Source: Patescibacteria group bacterium
GTDB lineage: Bacteria > Patescibacteriota > Minisyncoccia > Phycocordibacterales > UBA5272
Assembly (NCBI GenBank): GCA_030916975.1
Contig: JAUPVO010000044.1
Span: 1-22,751 of the forward strand
Direction: 5' to 3'
Length of the DNA stretch: 22,751 nt
Positions 6,561 through 15,199 of the stretch are shown here, one piece after another. Every line of letters begins with the position of its first letter. The first letter of the stretch is position 1. The notes beneath the pieces are model-generated. The model saw nothing but the letters and a program-made list of their open reading frames with translations. It had not been told where the DNA came from and did not search any database. The position numbers were made by a program, and so were the translations under genes.

Positions 6561-6584
6561 AAGCGGACTCGTTCGAGCCCGCTT
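6561..6584. terminator. Hairpin terminator shared by converging genes
   Basis: AAGCGG-A-CTCG pairs with CGAG-C-CCGCTT with one A/C mismatch and a tiny loop. On the minus strand a TATATATTATTTATATATTA tail follows; on the plus strand no U-tract is seen. It serves the Trp/Asn-rich gene and probably the minus-strand orphan at 6671-6910. Confidence 0.6.
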
Positions 6585-6670
6585 GTAATGTTGGAAAGCA
6601 TTTTTTATTTTACACTTTCCCTGTTTGTCTTCTCTTCTCTTTTATTTTTTCTAACTATCTTATTTTGCGT

Positions 6671-6910
6671 TTATTGACTCCAGTTTGGATTTAAGGCAAC
6701 AAAAGTTTCTTCGTCGCCAGAAAGCAAAATCAGCCTTCCCGAATGTCCCAAGGAAAGTATATGATTATGGACAAACTTAGGAAAAGTATCTTTGTGGCAG
6801 TTGCATTTTTTTTCCATTTTGCCATTAATTTCAGAAATTTTTTTGAATTCACAAGAAATTTCTGACAGTAACGCCTCTAGTGGGTAAAGGGGTAGTAAAA
6901 ATCGTCCCAC
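6671..6910 (-). CDS. Orphan small protein with CNCH motif
   Basis: An unrecognised 79-residue protein starting with GTG. SD GGAG lies 7 nt before the GTG, and a strong same-strand promoter (TTGCCT, 17 nt, TATAAT at 7010-6982) lies upstream, so the gene is probably real in spite of its size. Residues 32-40 read MEKKCNCHK. The C-terminal part (HNHILSLGHSGRLILLSGDEETFVALNPNW) looks like a short beta-rich domain, and His and Cys are frequent, so metal binding is possible but unproven. An inner Met at 32 could be an alternative start. The 3' region on its strand is purine-rich and leads to the hairpin at 6561-6584. It is flanked by rpoB in the opposite direction. Confidence 0.6.
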   Translation of the reverse strand: MGRFLLPLYPLEALLSEISCEFKKISEINGKMEKKCNCHKDTFPKFVHNHILSLGHSGRLILLSGDEETFVALNPNWSQ

Positions 6911-6945
6911 TATATTTCTCCGCAGTTAGTTTAGTGATTGAAAGA

Positions 6946-6979
6946 AAGCGCTTCTAAGTTTTTAGTTTTAGAAGCACTT
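6946..6979 (-). promoter_or_regulatory. Hairpin at the 5' end of the 6671-6910 mRNA
   Basis: A 12-bp stem with one mismatch (6946-6957 with 6968-6979, 10-nt loop). The predicted minus-strand +1 (about 6975) is the first base of the perfect inner stem GCTTCTAA...TTAGAAGC, so the RNA would start in a stem-loop. Confidence 0.5.
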
Positions 6980-6981
6980 GA

Positions 6982-7010
6982 ATTATATAATTTATTTATA
7001 TTTTAGGCAA
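6982..7010 (-). promoter_or_regulatory. Minus-strand promoter of the 6671-6910 gene
   Basis: The -35 is TTGCCT (7010-7005), with a 17-nt spacer and a -10 TATAAT (6987-6982). Predicted +1 is near 6975. It is divergent from the rpoB promoter. Confidence 0.65.
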
Positions 7011-7057
7011 TACCTAATAATAATTTATTAATAATGCTAAAAAAGTGTATTTTGCTA

Positions 7058-7085
7058 TTGTTTTTATATATTTTTGTGATATAAT
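7058..7085 (+). promoter_or_regulatory. Promoter of rpoBC
   Basis: The -35 is TTGTTT (7058-7063), with a 16-nt spacer and an extended -10 TGA-TATAAT (-10 at 7080-7085). Predicted start is near 7092, leaving a leader of about 70 nt with no SD and no strong structure that I can see. Confidence 0.65.
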
Positions 7086-7162
7086 ATGCAAACGCAAAAA
7101 GATTGTGTTGTGCCGAGCGTCTTATCAACCTTATTAATTTGTAATTAATAGATTTTGTAATT

Positions 7163-10100
7163 ATGTCACAAAATAAAGAAGCTAAGGGCGCATCGTCCGT
7201 AGCAACACTTCCTAAAAAGACTTTCGGAAAATACAGAAAGCCTTTAGTTGAACTTCCTAACATGGTGGAGAACCAGTTAGCATCTTATAAGAATTTAGTT
7301 GAGAAGGAGCTTGGAGATATTTTTAAAGAATTCAGTCCTATCCGAGATTATTCAGATAAAAAGTTCGAGTTAGAGTTTTTATCTTATGAAGTAACGGCTC
7401 CTAAATATGATGAGGTTTATGCCAAAGACAACAAGTTGACTTATGAAGCACCTCTTCGCGCCAAAGTAAAACTTACTAACAAATCACTTGGGACTTCAAA
7501 AGAACAAGAAATATTCTTGTCTGATTTCCCTGTTATGACCGTGCACGGTACTTTTGTGGTGAATGGAGTAGAACGTGTTGTTGTGCCACAGCTAGCTAGA
7601 AGCTTCGGTGTGTTTTTTGATACTGATGATATTAAAGGTAAAAGATACTTTCTAGCCAAAATCATACCTTCAAGAGGTGCTTGGACAGAAGTTTTGTCTG
7701 AACCAGACAATGAAATCTCTGTACGTATTGATAAAAAAAGAAAATTCTCTATTATTCCATTACTTAGAGCTTTTGGTTATTCTACAGACGATCAGATAAT
7801 CAAGGCTTTTAAAAGTGAATATCAAGAACAAATTAAATCTCTTATCTCTAGAGAATCAATCAAAACTGTATCAGATAGTTATGTTGAGATTTATAAAAAA
7901 CTTCGTGACGGAGACCTAGCCACTCCAGAGACAGCCAAAGAGTATTTTGACTCTCTTTTTGGAGAGGAAAGATATGATTTATCTCCTGTAGGGCGATTCA
8001 GATTCAATAAAAGATTTAATCTGTCTAATGAAGACAAAAAGCATAGAAAAAATTTGTCAAAAGAAGACATGGTTATGATTATTGAAGAGCTGATTAGATT
8101 GAATAATGACCCAGCTTCTCAACCAGATGATATCGATCATCTTGGTTCTAGACGTGTTAGATTTTTTGGAGAGATGATGGCCGCTCAAGTTCGTAAAGGT
8201 ATGTTGCAGATGAGACGTAATATTCAAGATAAAATGTCAGTTATAGACATAGATACAACATTACCTATCTCTATAATTAACCAAAGACCTCTTCAGGCGC
8301 GTATCAAAGAATTCTTTACAGTGAATCAGCTTTCACAGTTTATGGATCAAGAGAATATGCTATCTGAGATAGAAGGTCTTAGAACACTTTCGGCCCTTGG
8401 GCCCGGAGGTCTTACTCGTGAGAGAGCAGGATTTGAAGTGCGTGACGTGCATACTAGTCATTATGGACGTGTATGTCCAATCCAAACCCCAGAAGGTCCA
8501 AACATCGGACTTATATTAAGACAGGCTATGTATGCTCGTATTAATGAGTTTGGTATTCTTGAGACTCCATACGCCAAAGTTAAAAATGGCAAAATCACAG
8601 ACGATGTGATATATATGAATGCTTTTGAAGAAGAGAAACACGTTATAGCGCCTCTTTCAATCGAGTATGACAAGACAGGTAAAATTCTAGGAGATAGAGT
8701 GGCTGTGAGAAAAAATTCTCAGCCAACTATTGTTAATGTATCAGAAGTTGAATATGTAGACGTTGCAACTAACCAAGCTTATTCTATAGCAACTTCTATG
8801 ATTCCTTTCTTGGAACATAATGATGCCAATCGTGCTCTGATGGGTTCCAACATGCAGCGTCAAGCAGTACCTCTTATGGTTCGTGAAGCTCCATATGTAG
8901 CAACAGGAACAGAAGCTGTGGCTGCTCGTGATATAGGTAGACTTATATATGCTGAAGATGAAGGAGAAATAAAATATGTGGATGCTTCCAAAATTATAGT
9001 AAAATATGGAAAAAAGGAAAAAGAATACGGACTTTCGAGCTTTGTTAAAACTAATAATTTTAACGTAGCCCACCAATCTCCAACAGTTCACTTGGGACAA
9101 AAAGTACAAAAGGGTGATGTACTTGCTGACTCGGCAACTTCTGATAATGGACAAGTTGCACTCGGACAGAATGTGACTGTGGCATTTATGCCTTGGAATG
9201 GATACAATTATGAAGACGCAATTATCCTCTCTGAAAATCTTGTAAAAGATTCAAAATTCTCTTCTATTCACATACAAGAATTTATTTGTAATGTACGCGA
9301 TACAAAATTAGGAGAAGAAATAACTACTCATGACATACCAAACGTTTCAGAAGCAAAACTGAAGAACTTGGACGAAGATGGAATCATTAGAATAGGAGCA
9401 GAAGTTCTTCCTGGGGATATATTGGTTGGTAAAATCACACCTAAAGGCGAGACTGAACTTTCTCCAGAAGAGAGATTACTGAGATCTATTTTTGGTGATA
9501 AGGTTAGAGATGTAAAAGACACTTCACTTAGACTGGATAATGGTAAAAGAGGTAGAGTTATAGGTATTAAAGTTTTCTCTCGTGAGAAAGGAGACTCATT
9601 AGACTCTGGTGTTATTAAAAGAATACATGTGGAAGTTGCACAGATCAGAAACATCACTGTAGGAGACAAATTAGCTGGACGTCACGGTAACAAAGGTGTT
9701 ATTTCTAGAGTTCTTCCAGTTGAAGAGATGCCTTATATGGCTGACGGTACTCCTGTAGATATCATATTAACTCCACTGGGTATCCCTTCTCGTATGAATC
9801 TTGGCCAAATCCTTGAAATGCATCTTGGTTATGCGGCACAAAAACTTAATTATCAAGCTATAGTGCCGGCTTTCCAAGGAGCAACTATAGAAGAAATCCA
9901 AAAAGAATTAGAAGAAGTTGGTATGGATAAAAGTGGTACAGTTACTCTTTTTGACGGTAGAACAGGAGAAGAATTTGAGAAGCCAATAGCCGTTGGAACT
10001 ATGTATATGATGAAACTTCATCATATGGTAGAAGATAAATTACATCAGCGTTCAATTGGACCATATTCTCTTATTACGCAGCAGCCACTTGGAGGTAAAG

Positions 10101-10390
10101 CTCAAGGAGGAGGTCAGCGTTTTGGAGAGATGGAAGTATGGGCACTTGAAGGTTACGGTGCAGCCCACACACTTCGAGAGATGTTAACGGTTAAGTCGGA
10201 TGACATCGAAGGGCGTTCTCAGATCTACGATGCGATTATCAAAGGTACGGAGATTCGTGAGCCAGGAACCCCAGCTTCCTTTAATGTGCTACTTAATAAT
10301 CTAAGAGGTTTGGGATTAAATATAGTTCCAAATGATACAGATAAAGAAGCAGGAGAAGAAATTATAGGAGAAGATATTATCAATAATTAA
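7163..10390 (+). CDS. rpoB: RNA polymerase beta subunit
   Basis: The beta subunit of RNA polymerase, 1075 residues, compact compared with E. coli (1342) and Bacillus (about 1190). Conserved stretches include DFPVMTVHGTFVVNGVERVV, the rifampicin-region block LSQFMDQENMLSEIEGLRTL (390-409) then SALGPGGLTRERAGFEVRD, GRVCPIQTPEGPNIGLI, the GYNYEDAIILSENL block, DKLAGRHGNKGV, and the C-terminal GGKAQGGGQRFGEMEVWALEGYGAA clamp segment. The rifampicin pocket differs from consensus: the position of E. coli His526 is Gly405 and that of Arg529 is Thr408. The leader has no SD and the start is preceded by A/T-rich sequence. rpoC follows after 33 nt and is co-transcribed. Confidence 0.98.
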   Translation: MSQNKEAKGASSVATLPKKTFGKYRKPLVELPNMVENQLASYKNLVEKELGDIFKEFSPIRDYSDKKFELEFLSYEVTAPKYDEVYAKDNKLTYEAPLRAKVKLTNKSLGTSKEQEIFLSDFPVMTVHGTFVVNGVERVVVPQLARSFGVFFDTDDIKGKRYFLAKIIPSRGAWTEVLSEPDNEISVRIDKKRKFSIIPLLRAFGYSTDDQIIKAFKSEYQEQIKSLISRESIKTVSDSYVEIYKKLRDGDLATPETAKEYFDSLFGEERYDLSPVGRFRFNKRFNLSNEDKKHRKNLSKEDMVMIIEELIRLNNDPASQPDDIDHLGSRRVRFFGEMMAAQVRKGMLQMRRNIQDKMSVIDIDTTLPISIINQRPLQARIKEFFTVNQLSQFMDQENMLSEIEGLRTLSALGPGGLTRERAGFEVRDVHTSHYGRVCPIQTPEGPNIGLILRQAMYARINEFGILETPYAKVKNGKITDDVIYMNAFEEEKHVIAPLSIEYDKTGKILGDRVAVRKNSQPTIVNVSEVEYVDVATNQAYSIATSMIPFLEHNDANRALMGSNMQRQAVPLMVREAPYVATGTEAVAARDIGRLIYAEDEGEIKYVDASKIIVKYGKKEKEYGLSSFVKTNNFNVAHQSPTVHLGQKVQKGDVLADSATSDNGQVALGQNVTVAFMPWNGYNYEDAIILSENLVKDSKFSSIHIQEFICNVRDTKLGEEITTHDIPNVSEAKLKNLDEDGIIRIGAEVLPGDILVGKITPKGETELSPEERLLRSIFGDKVRDVKDTSLRLDNGKRGRVIGIKVFSREKGDSLDSGVIKRIHVEVAQIRNITVGDKLAGRHGNKGVISRVLPVEEMPYMADGTPVDIILTPLGIPSRMNLGQILEMHLGYAAQKLNYQAIVPAFQGATIEEIQKELEEVGMDKSGTVTLFDGRTGEEFEKPIAVGTMYMMKLHHMVEDKLHQRSIGPYSLITQQPLGGKAQGGGQRFGEMEVWALEGYGAAHTLREMLTVKSDDIEGRSQIYDAIIKGTEIREPGTPASFNVLLNNLRGLGLNIVPNDTDKEAGEEIIGEDIINN

Positions 10391-10423
10391 AAATAATCTA
10401 ATTTAAAATAATTTTCAAAAAAT

Positions 10424-13400
10424 ATGAAAACTATAAACACGAAAAAGTTTGATACTCTCACACTAAAAATTGCTTCTCCTGAAGCAATTAGGGAATGGAG
10501 TTATGGAGAGGTTACCAAACCAGAAACGATTAACTATCGTACCGGTAGAAGTGAAAGACATGGTCTTTTTGATGAAAAGATTTTTGGTCCAGAAAAAGAT
10601 TATGAATGTTATTGTGGTAAATATCGTCGTATTCGCTATAAAGGTATTATTTGTGAGAAATGTGGAGTAGAAGTAACTCAGTCTATAGTACGTCGTGAGA
10701 GAATGGGTCATATTGATCTTGCTGTTCCTGTTGCACATATTTGGTTTTTACGTAATGTGCCTTCTAGAATAGCCATGATATTAGGTGCTTCTTTGTCAGA
10801 TGTAGAAAAGGTTATATATTTTGCAGGTTATATCATCACTTCAGTTAATGATACTGCTCGCGAAGAAGTTATAAGGAATCTTGAGTCTGAATTTAAAGAG
10901 AAAATTAAATCAGCTCAAGATGAAAAAACTCGCGATAGATTGATGGAGCTTATGAGCAACGCTAAGCGCGAAATCAAAGAAATAAGTCCATGGAAAATAT
11001 TAGACGAAACAGTTTATCATAGATATGCTATGAGATACGGAACTTGTTTTGAAGCTAGAATAGGAGCTGAAGCTATATATGATGTATTTAAAGGAATTGA
11101 TCTTGATGTTCTTGAAAAGGAAGTGGCTAATATGCTAGAAAAATCAGGGTCTACTGATAGAGAGAAGCTCGAGAAAAGATTATCTTTGGTTAGAGCTTTT
11201 AGAAATGCTGATCTTAGACCAGAATGGATGTTTTTGACCGCATTGCCTATCATACCTCCTGGAATACGTCCTATGGTTGCGCTTGAAGGTGGTCGCCATG
11301 CAACTTCTGATGTGAATGATTTGTATAGAAGAGTGATCAATAGAAACAATCGTCTTAAGAAATTATTAGAAATAGAAGCTCCAGACGTTATCTTGCGTAA
11401 TGAAAAACGTATCTTGCAAGAAGCGGTGGATGCTTTGGTTGATAATTCAGCTAGACATGGAGATGCGGCAGTTGCTCTTACAGGACAAAAAAGAGTACTT
11501 AAGTCACTTTCAGATAATCTTAAAGGTAAAACAGGTATACTCCGCGGTAATTTGCTTGGTAAACGTGTAGACTATTCTGCTCGTTCTGTGATTGTAGTTG
11601 GACCAGAGTTATCATTAGATGAGTGTGGACTTCCTAAGCACATGGCTATGGAATTATTCAAACCATTCGTTATCTCTAAGTTGATAGAAAGAGAATTTAC
11701 TTTTAATATACGCGGAGCTAATAAATTAATAGAAGATAATGTTCCAGAAGTGTGGGCAATATTAGAAGAAGTTATACAAGGTAAATATGTGCTTCTGAAT
11801 CGTGCCCCTACACTTCACAGACTTGGTATACAAGCATTCAAACCAAAACTAATAGAAGGTAGCGCTATTCAGCTTCATCCACTTGTGTGTGAAGCCTTTA
11901 ATGCTGACTTTGACGGAGATCAGATGGCAGTACATTTACCTCTTTCTGATGAAGCTCAACAAGAAGCTAGGGAGCTTATGGCGGCGCACAAAAACTTATT
12001 AAAACCTGGATCTGGAGATCCAATTACTAATCCTCGTATGGATATGGTTTTGGGATCTTATTGGATGACAACTATTGAAGAAGATGCTATGGGTCAAGGT
12101 AAGTATTTCCCTTCACCCAATGAAGCTATTACTGCACAGAATTTTGGTATCGTGGATATAAGAGCTAAGATTATGGTTATGCCTACGAATACGCCTAAAT
12201 ACGAGGCCTATGATGGTAAAGTTTTTGAAACTTCTGTTGGCAGACTTCTTTGGAACTCTGTATTCCCTTCAGATTATCCATATATGAATTATCAAGTTGG
12301 TAAAAAAGAAATGAATGTAATAATGGAAGATGTTTTTGCCAAATTTGATGCTGAAGAAGCCCCTAAGATTATAGACAAGATCAAGACTTTCGGTTTTAAA
12401 TATGCTGCAAAATCAGGTACAACTTGGAACTTAACAGCAGTACAAGAGCCAAAAGAGAAGAAAGCTCTTATAGAAGAGGGTTGGAAAAAGATCGATAAGA
12501 TAGAAGATGATTATAGCGAAGGTTTACTATCTCAAGAAGAGAAGCACAATAAAGCAATTGACACTTGGAAAGAAATAAGAAAAAGACTTGAGAATATTCT
12601 AAAAGATGACATCGTTACAAGTTCTTCTTCCTCTGTAAATGATCTTATATATTCTGGAGCTCGTGGTAGTATGTCACAGCTTATACAGCTTGCTGGTATG
12701 AAAGGTATTATGGTTAACAATTCAGGAGGACAAATGGAATACCCTGTTATAGGTTCTAATATTGTAGGTTTTACACCGCTTGAATACTTTATTACAACTT
12801 ATGGTGCTCGTAAAGGTAACTCGGACACAGCTCTTAAAACTGCTCAGGCTGGATATTTGACTCGTAGATTAGTTGATGTGGCTCAAGATGCTATAGTTAC
12901 TATAGAAGACTGTGGAACAGACAAATCAAAAACTTTCTTTAGAAAAGATTTGTTTGGTAACAGCATCTCTTTACTTAAATTTTTAAGAGGTAGAGTGTTA
13001 GCTAAAGATGTAAAAGTTAATGATAAAGTTCTTCAGAAAGGCCATCTACTTTCTATCTTAGAGGCTCAAGAGATAGAGAATGATTCCAGTGTACAGGAAG
13101 TTTCAGTTTTTACACCACTTACTTGTGAAGCTGTTCACGGAGTATGTCGTAAATGTTATGGTCTTGATATGGGGCGTAACCTATTTGTTCGTCTTGGAGA
13201 AGCGGTGGGTATTGTGGCAGCTCAAGCAATCGGTGAACCAGGAACTCAGCTTACAATGCGTACTTTCCACTCTGGAGGTGTGGCAGGAGCTGACATCACT
13301 CAAGGTCTTCCACGTGTTGAAGAGATATTTGAAAGACGTTCCCCAAAATCTTTAGCTGTTGTAGCTCATGAAGATGGAGAAGTCTATGAAGTTAGAAAAG

Positions 13401-14023
13401 AAAAAGGAGAAAAAGCAATTATTATCATGGCTGATGAAGACGCGAAAGGTAATAAAAAAGGTAAAATGGTGGAATATTCTATGGGTGCTCGTAGAAGTGC
13501 ATTAGTGAAAAAAGGGGATAGAGTTAAAAAAGGTCAAATCCTAACAGACGGTTCTGCTGATATTGATGAAATCTTCAAATACGCCGGACCTGAATATGCA
13601 GAAGAGTACATAGTAAATGAAATCCTTAAAGTGTATGAACTTCAAGGTGCCGCTATTTCTCGTAAACATATTGAAGTCATAATCAAACAAATGACTTCTC
13701 GTATCAAGATAACTTCTCCTGGAGATTCTAGGTTCTCACAAGGAGACTTGGTAGAATTATCTGCTTTCCGTGAAGAGAATGAGAATGTGAAATCAAGTGG
13801 AGGTAGAGAAGCTGAAGGACGTAATCTTATACTTGGAGTTTCAGAAGTTTCGCTTACAACTACTTCATGGTTGTCATCAGCTTCATTCCAGAATACTACA
13901 AAAGTTCTAATTGGAGCGGCGACTCGGGGGCAGACTGATACCCTCAAAGGATTAAAAGAAAATGTTATACTCGGACGATTGATACCAGCTGGTACAGGAA
14001 TCAGAGGAGTGGATAATAATTAA
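10424..14023 (+). CDS. rpoC: RNA polymerase beta' subunit
   Basis: The beta' subunit, 1199 residues, about the Bacillus length, carrying the catalytic magnesium. The N-terminal zinc site has Cys62, Cys64, Cys77 and Cys80 (CYCGKYRR...CEKCGVEV). The lid/rudder region reads LKGKTGILRGNLLGKRVDYSARSVIVVGP. The active centre NADFDGDQMAVH has Asp495, Asp497 and Asp499. The second zinc site includes the C-terminal DCGT and CEAVHGVCRKCYGLDMGR. The bridge and trigger region holds the GARGSMSQLIQLAGMKG block and the GEPGTQLTMRTFHSGG element. The C-terminus ends in the usual LIPAGTG form. It is followed by a strong palindromic terminator. Nothing is broken or inserted that I can see. Confidence 0.98.
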   Translation: MKTINTKKFDTLTLKIASPEAIREWSYGEVTKPETINYRTGRSERHGLFDEKIFGPEKDYECYCGKYRRIRYKGIICEKCGVEVTQSIVRRERMGHIDLAVPVAHIWFLRNVPSRIAMILGASLSDVEKVIYFAGYIITSVNDTAREEVIRNLESEFKEKIKSAQDEKTRDRLMELMSNAKREIKEISPWKILDETVYHRYAMRYGTCFEARIGAEAIYDVFKGIDLDVLEKEVANMLEKSGSTDREKLEKRLSLVRAFRNADLRPEWMFLTALPIIPPGIRPMVALEGGRHATSDVNDLYRRVINRNNRLKKLLEIEAPDVILRNEKRILQEAVDALVDNSARHGDAAVALTGQKRVLKSLSDNLKGKTGILRGNLLGKRVDYSARSVIVVGPELSLDECGLPKHMAMELFKPFVISKLIEREFTFNIRGANKLIEDNVPEVWAILEEVIQGKYVLLNRAPTLHRLGIQAFKPKLIEGSAIQLHPLVCEAFNADFDGDQMAVHLPLSDEAQQEARELMAAHKNLLKPGSGDPITNPRMDMVLGSYWMTTIEEDAMGQGKYFPSPNEAITAQNFGIVDIRAKIMVMPTNTPKYEAYDGKVFETSVGRLLWNSVFPSDYPYMNYQVGKKEMNVIMEDVFAKFDAEEAPKIIDKIKTFGFKYAAKSGTTWNLTAVQEPKEKKALIEEGWKKIDKIEDDYSEGLLSQEEKHNKAIDTWKEIRKRLENILKDDIVTSSSSSVNDLIYSGARGSMSQLIQLAGMKGIMVNNSGGQMEYPVIGSNIVGFTPLEYFITTYGARKGNSDTALKTAQAGYLTRRLVDVAQDAIVTIEDCGTDKSKTFFRKDLFGNSISLLKFLRGRVLAKDVKVNDKVLQKGHLLSILEAQEIENDSSVQEVSVFTPLTCEAVHGVCRKCYGLDMGRNLFVRLGEAVGIVAAQAIGEPGTQLTMRTFHSGGVAGADITQGLPRVEEIFERRSPKSLAVVAHEDGEVYEVRKEKGEKAIIIMADEDAKGNKKGKMVEYSMGARRSALVKKGDRVKKGQILTDGSADIDEIFKYAGPEYAEEYIVNEILKVYELQGAAISRKHIEVIIKQMTSRIKITSPGDSRFSQGDLVELSAFREENENVKSSGGREAEGRNLILGVSEVSLTTTSWLSSASFQNTTKVLIGAATRGQTDTLKGLKENVILGRLIPAGTGIRGVDNN

Positions 14024-14049
14024 TCATTTTAATTTATTTAATAAATTCA

Positions 14050-14093
14050 ATAAAACAAAAATCTTCACGCTAGCGTGAAGATTTTTGTTTTAT
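14050..14093. terminator. rpoBC terminator, perfect 44-nt palindrome
   Basis: Every base from 14050 to 14093 pairs around GCTAGC (centre 14071/14072). The left side is A-rich and the right side gives ATTTTTGTTTTAT, so it can act in both directions. Confidence 0.9.
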
Positions 14094-14102
14094 AAAAATA
14101 GC

Positions 14103-14123
14103 CCCAAACATGATATGTTTGGG
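14103..14123 (-). terminator. Terminator of a minus-strand unit next to rpoC
   Basis: A perfect 9-bp stem CCCAAACAT/ATGTTTGGG with a 3-nt loop. On the minus strand it is followed by GCTATTTTTAT, while the plus strand has no U-tract. It implies minus-strand RNA made from 14124 upward. Confidence 0.65.
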
Positions 14124-14165
14124 ACGTGTTGCCAAGTTTCTGGCTTATTCTATCTTAGAAATCCT

Positions 14166-14321
14166 CTAAGGTTTCCAGAAAGAGTTAAGTCTTTCTCTCC
14201 TAGCTTCTTCAGAAGCTCTCATGAGTTTCGCAAATATGACAGATTGTCGCTTTGCGTATTTTTTCAACTTTTTTATTCGAATATTAAATAGTTGAATCAT
14301 TTTTTGAATTTTATTTTTCAC
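14166..14321 (-). CDS. Possible micro-gene for a basic 51-residue peptide
   Basis: A minus-strand frame starting GTG at 14321 (or ATG at 14300, 44 residues) and ending TAG at 14166. The peptide is strongly basic (KNKIQKMIQLFNIRIKKLKK... EEARRERLNSFWKP) and probably helical. GAAGGAAAGG stands 7 nt before the GTG and could be an SD. A minus-strand terminator lies 43 nt past the stop, so something is transcribed here. The frame contains a 7-bp inverted repeat (AGCTTCT/AGAAGCT), so a small RNA without a protein is the main alternative. The overlapping plus-strand frame 14085-14291 begins inside the rpoC terminator and is not credible. Confidence 0.4.
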   Translation of the reverse strand: MKNKIQKMIQLFNIRIKKLKKYAKRQSVIFAKLMRASEEARRERLNSFWKP

Positions 14322-14461
14322 CAAAAAGCCTTTCCTTCTATAGTTTTTACAAAATCAACCTTAGAAGTCTATCTTATTTTTAAAAGAAAAGCAAGAAATT
14401 ATAATTTTATATTAAATATTTAAAGAAGAATCAATTAATATTTTTGAAAAGAATAAAATTA
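14322..14461. other. AT-rich spacer without a recognisable gene
   Basis: Sequence between the possible minus-strand micro-gene and the peroxiredoxin promoter. I see no frame, RNA or repeat here. It should hold the promoter of the minus-strand unit, but no convincing -35/-10 pair was found. Confidence 0.4.
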
Positions 14462-14470
14462 TGTTATATT
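14442..14470 (+). promoter_or_regulatory. Promoter of the peroxiredoxin gene
   Basis: The extended -10 is TGT-TATATT (-10 at 14465-14470). The -35 is TTTTGA with 17-nt spacing or TTGAAA with 15-nt spacing. Leader about 45 nt, A-rich, no SD. Confidence 0.5.
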
Positions 14471-14521
14471 AAAATTATTACTAATCAAAATTAAAAAATA
14501 ACATAATTAAAGTAACAAAAT

Positions 14522-15064
14522 ATGAAAATCGATCAATTAGAGAATCAGAAAGTTCCACAAGTGACTTTTAAGACTAGAGTACGTGATGAGTCAGTAGAAG
14601 GAGAGAATCCATTCCGCTGGCAAGACATCACTAGTGATGATGTTTTTACTGGTAAAAAAGTAGTTTTGTTTGCATTGCCTGGAGCTTTTACTCCAACTTG
14701 CTCATCTACGCATTTGCCAGGATATGATAATGCTTATCAGGATTTGAAAGATTTAGGAGTTGACGAAGTTGTTTGCCTGTCTGTGAATGATGCTTTTACT
14801 ATGTATCAATGGGGACAAAAAGTCGGTGTTAAAAATGTCTTTCTTCTTCCTGACGGTAACGGAGAGTTCACTCGCGCTATGGGAGCAATGGTGAAGAAAG
14901 AGAACCTTGGTTTCGGAGAGAGATCTTGGAGGTATTCTATGTATGTTGAAGATGGGACTATCAAAAAGATTTTTGCTGAAGATGGTTTTTCTGATAATTG
15001 TCCTACAGACCCATTTGAGGTATCTGATGTGAACACAATGATAGAGTATCTTAAGAATAAATAG
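14522..15064 (+). CDS. Prx5-type thiol peroxidase (peroxiredoxin)
   Basis: A 180-residue peroxiredoxin that would reduce hydrogen peroxide or organic peroxides in the cytoplasm. The peroxidatic Cys60 is in FALPGAFTPTCSSTHLPGYD (50-69), the characteristic Prx5/AhpC-type form. Other family marks are CLSVNDAFTMYQWGQ and the closing RYSMYVEDG segment. A second Cys stands in DNCPTDPFE near the C-terminus, where hybrid Prx5 proteins often have one, so a 2-Cys mechanism is possible. No fused glutaredoxin domain is present; the reductant is unknown. It is a single-gene unit with its own promoter, a purine-rich 3' region and a palindromic terminator. Confidence 0.93.
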   Translation: MKIDQLENQKVPQVTFKTRVRDESVEGENPFRWQDITSDDVFTGKKVVLFALPGAFTPTCSSTHLPGYDNAYQDLKDLGVDEVVCLSVNDAFTMYQWGQKVGVKNVFLLPDGNGEFTRAMGAMVKKENLGFGERSWRYSMYVEDGTIKKIFAEDGFSDNCPTDPFEVSDVNTMIEYLKNK

Positions 15065-15125
15065 TAGAAAGCAAAAAGATAAGTAAGAAAAAGCGGCAGA
15101 GAGAATAAAAGAAAGAATAAAATTC
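15065..15125 (+). other. Purine-rich tract in the peroxiredoxin 3' untranslated region
   Basis: A run of mostly A and G containing AGAGAATAAAAGAAAGAATA, nearly the same as the tract after sufS (2311-2367). No frame or stable fold is seen. Confidence 0.45.
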
Positions 15126-15134
15126 TATTGATAA

Positions 15135-15182
15135 ATTAAAACAAATAACCCTTCAGTATACTGAAGGGTTATTTGTTTTAAT
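15135..15182. terminator. Peroxiredoxin terminator, perfect 48-nt palindrome
   Basis: Perfect pairing around GTATAC (centre 15158/15159), with AAAACAAATAACCCTTCA in the left arm and its complement ending in T-rich sequence on the right. Confidence 0.9.
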
Positions 15183-15199
15183 AAACACATATTTTTTAA

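Noticed and set aside
7086..7148. Upstream frame before rpoB starting ATG 7086
   Set aside because: The ATG directly follows the -10 box and lies before the predicted +1 at about 7092, so it should not be in the mRNA.
9001..9154. Many antisense frames inside rpoB, rpoC, typA, prfA and atpD
   Set aside because: They have no start signals and are shadows of highly conserved genes on the other strand.
14085..14291. 68-codon plus-strand frame after rpoC
   Set aside because: It starts with TTG inside the rpoC terminator arm, has no promoter, and its only hairpin has its U-tract on the minus strand.
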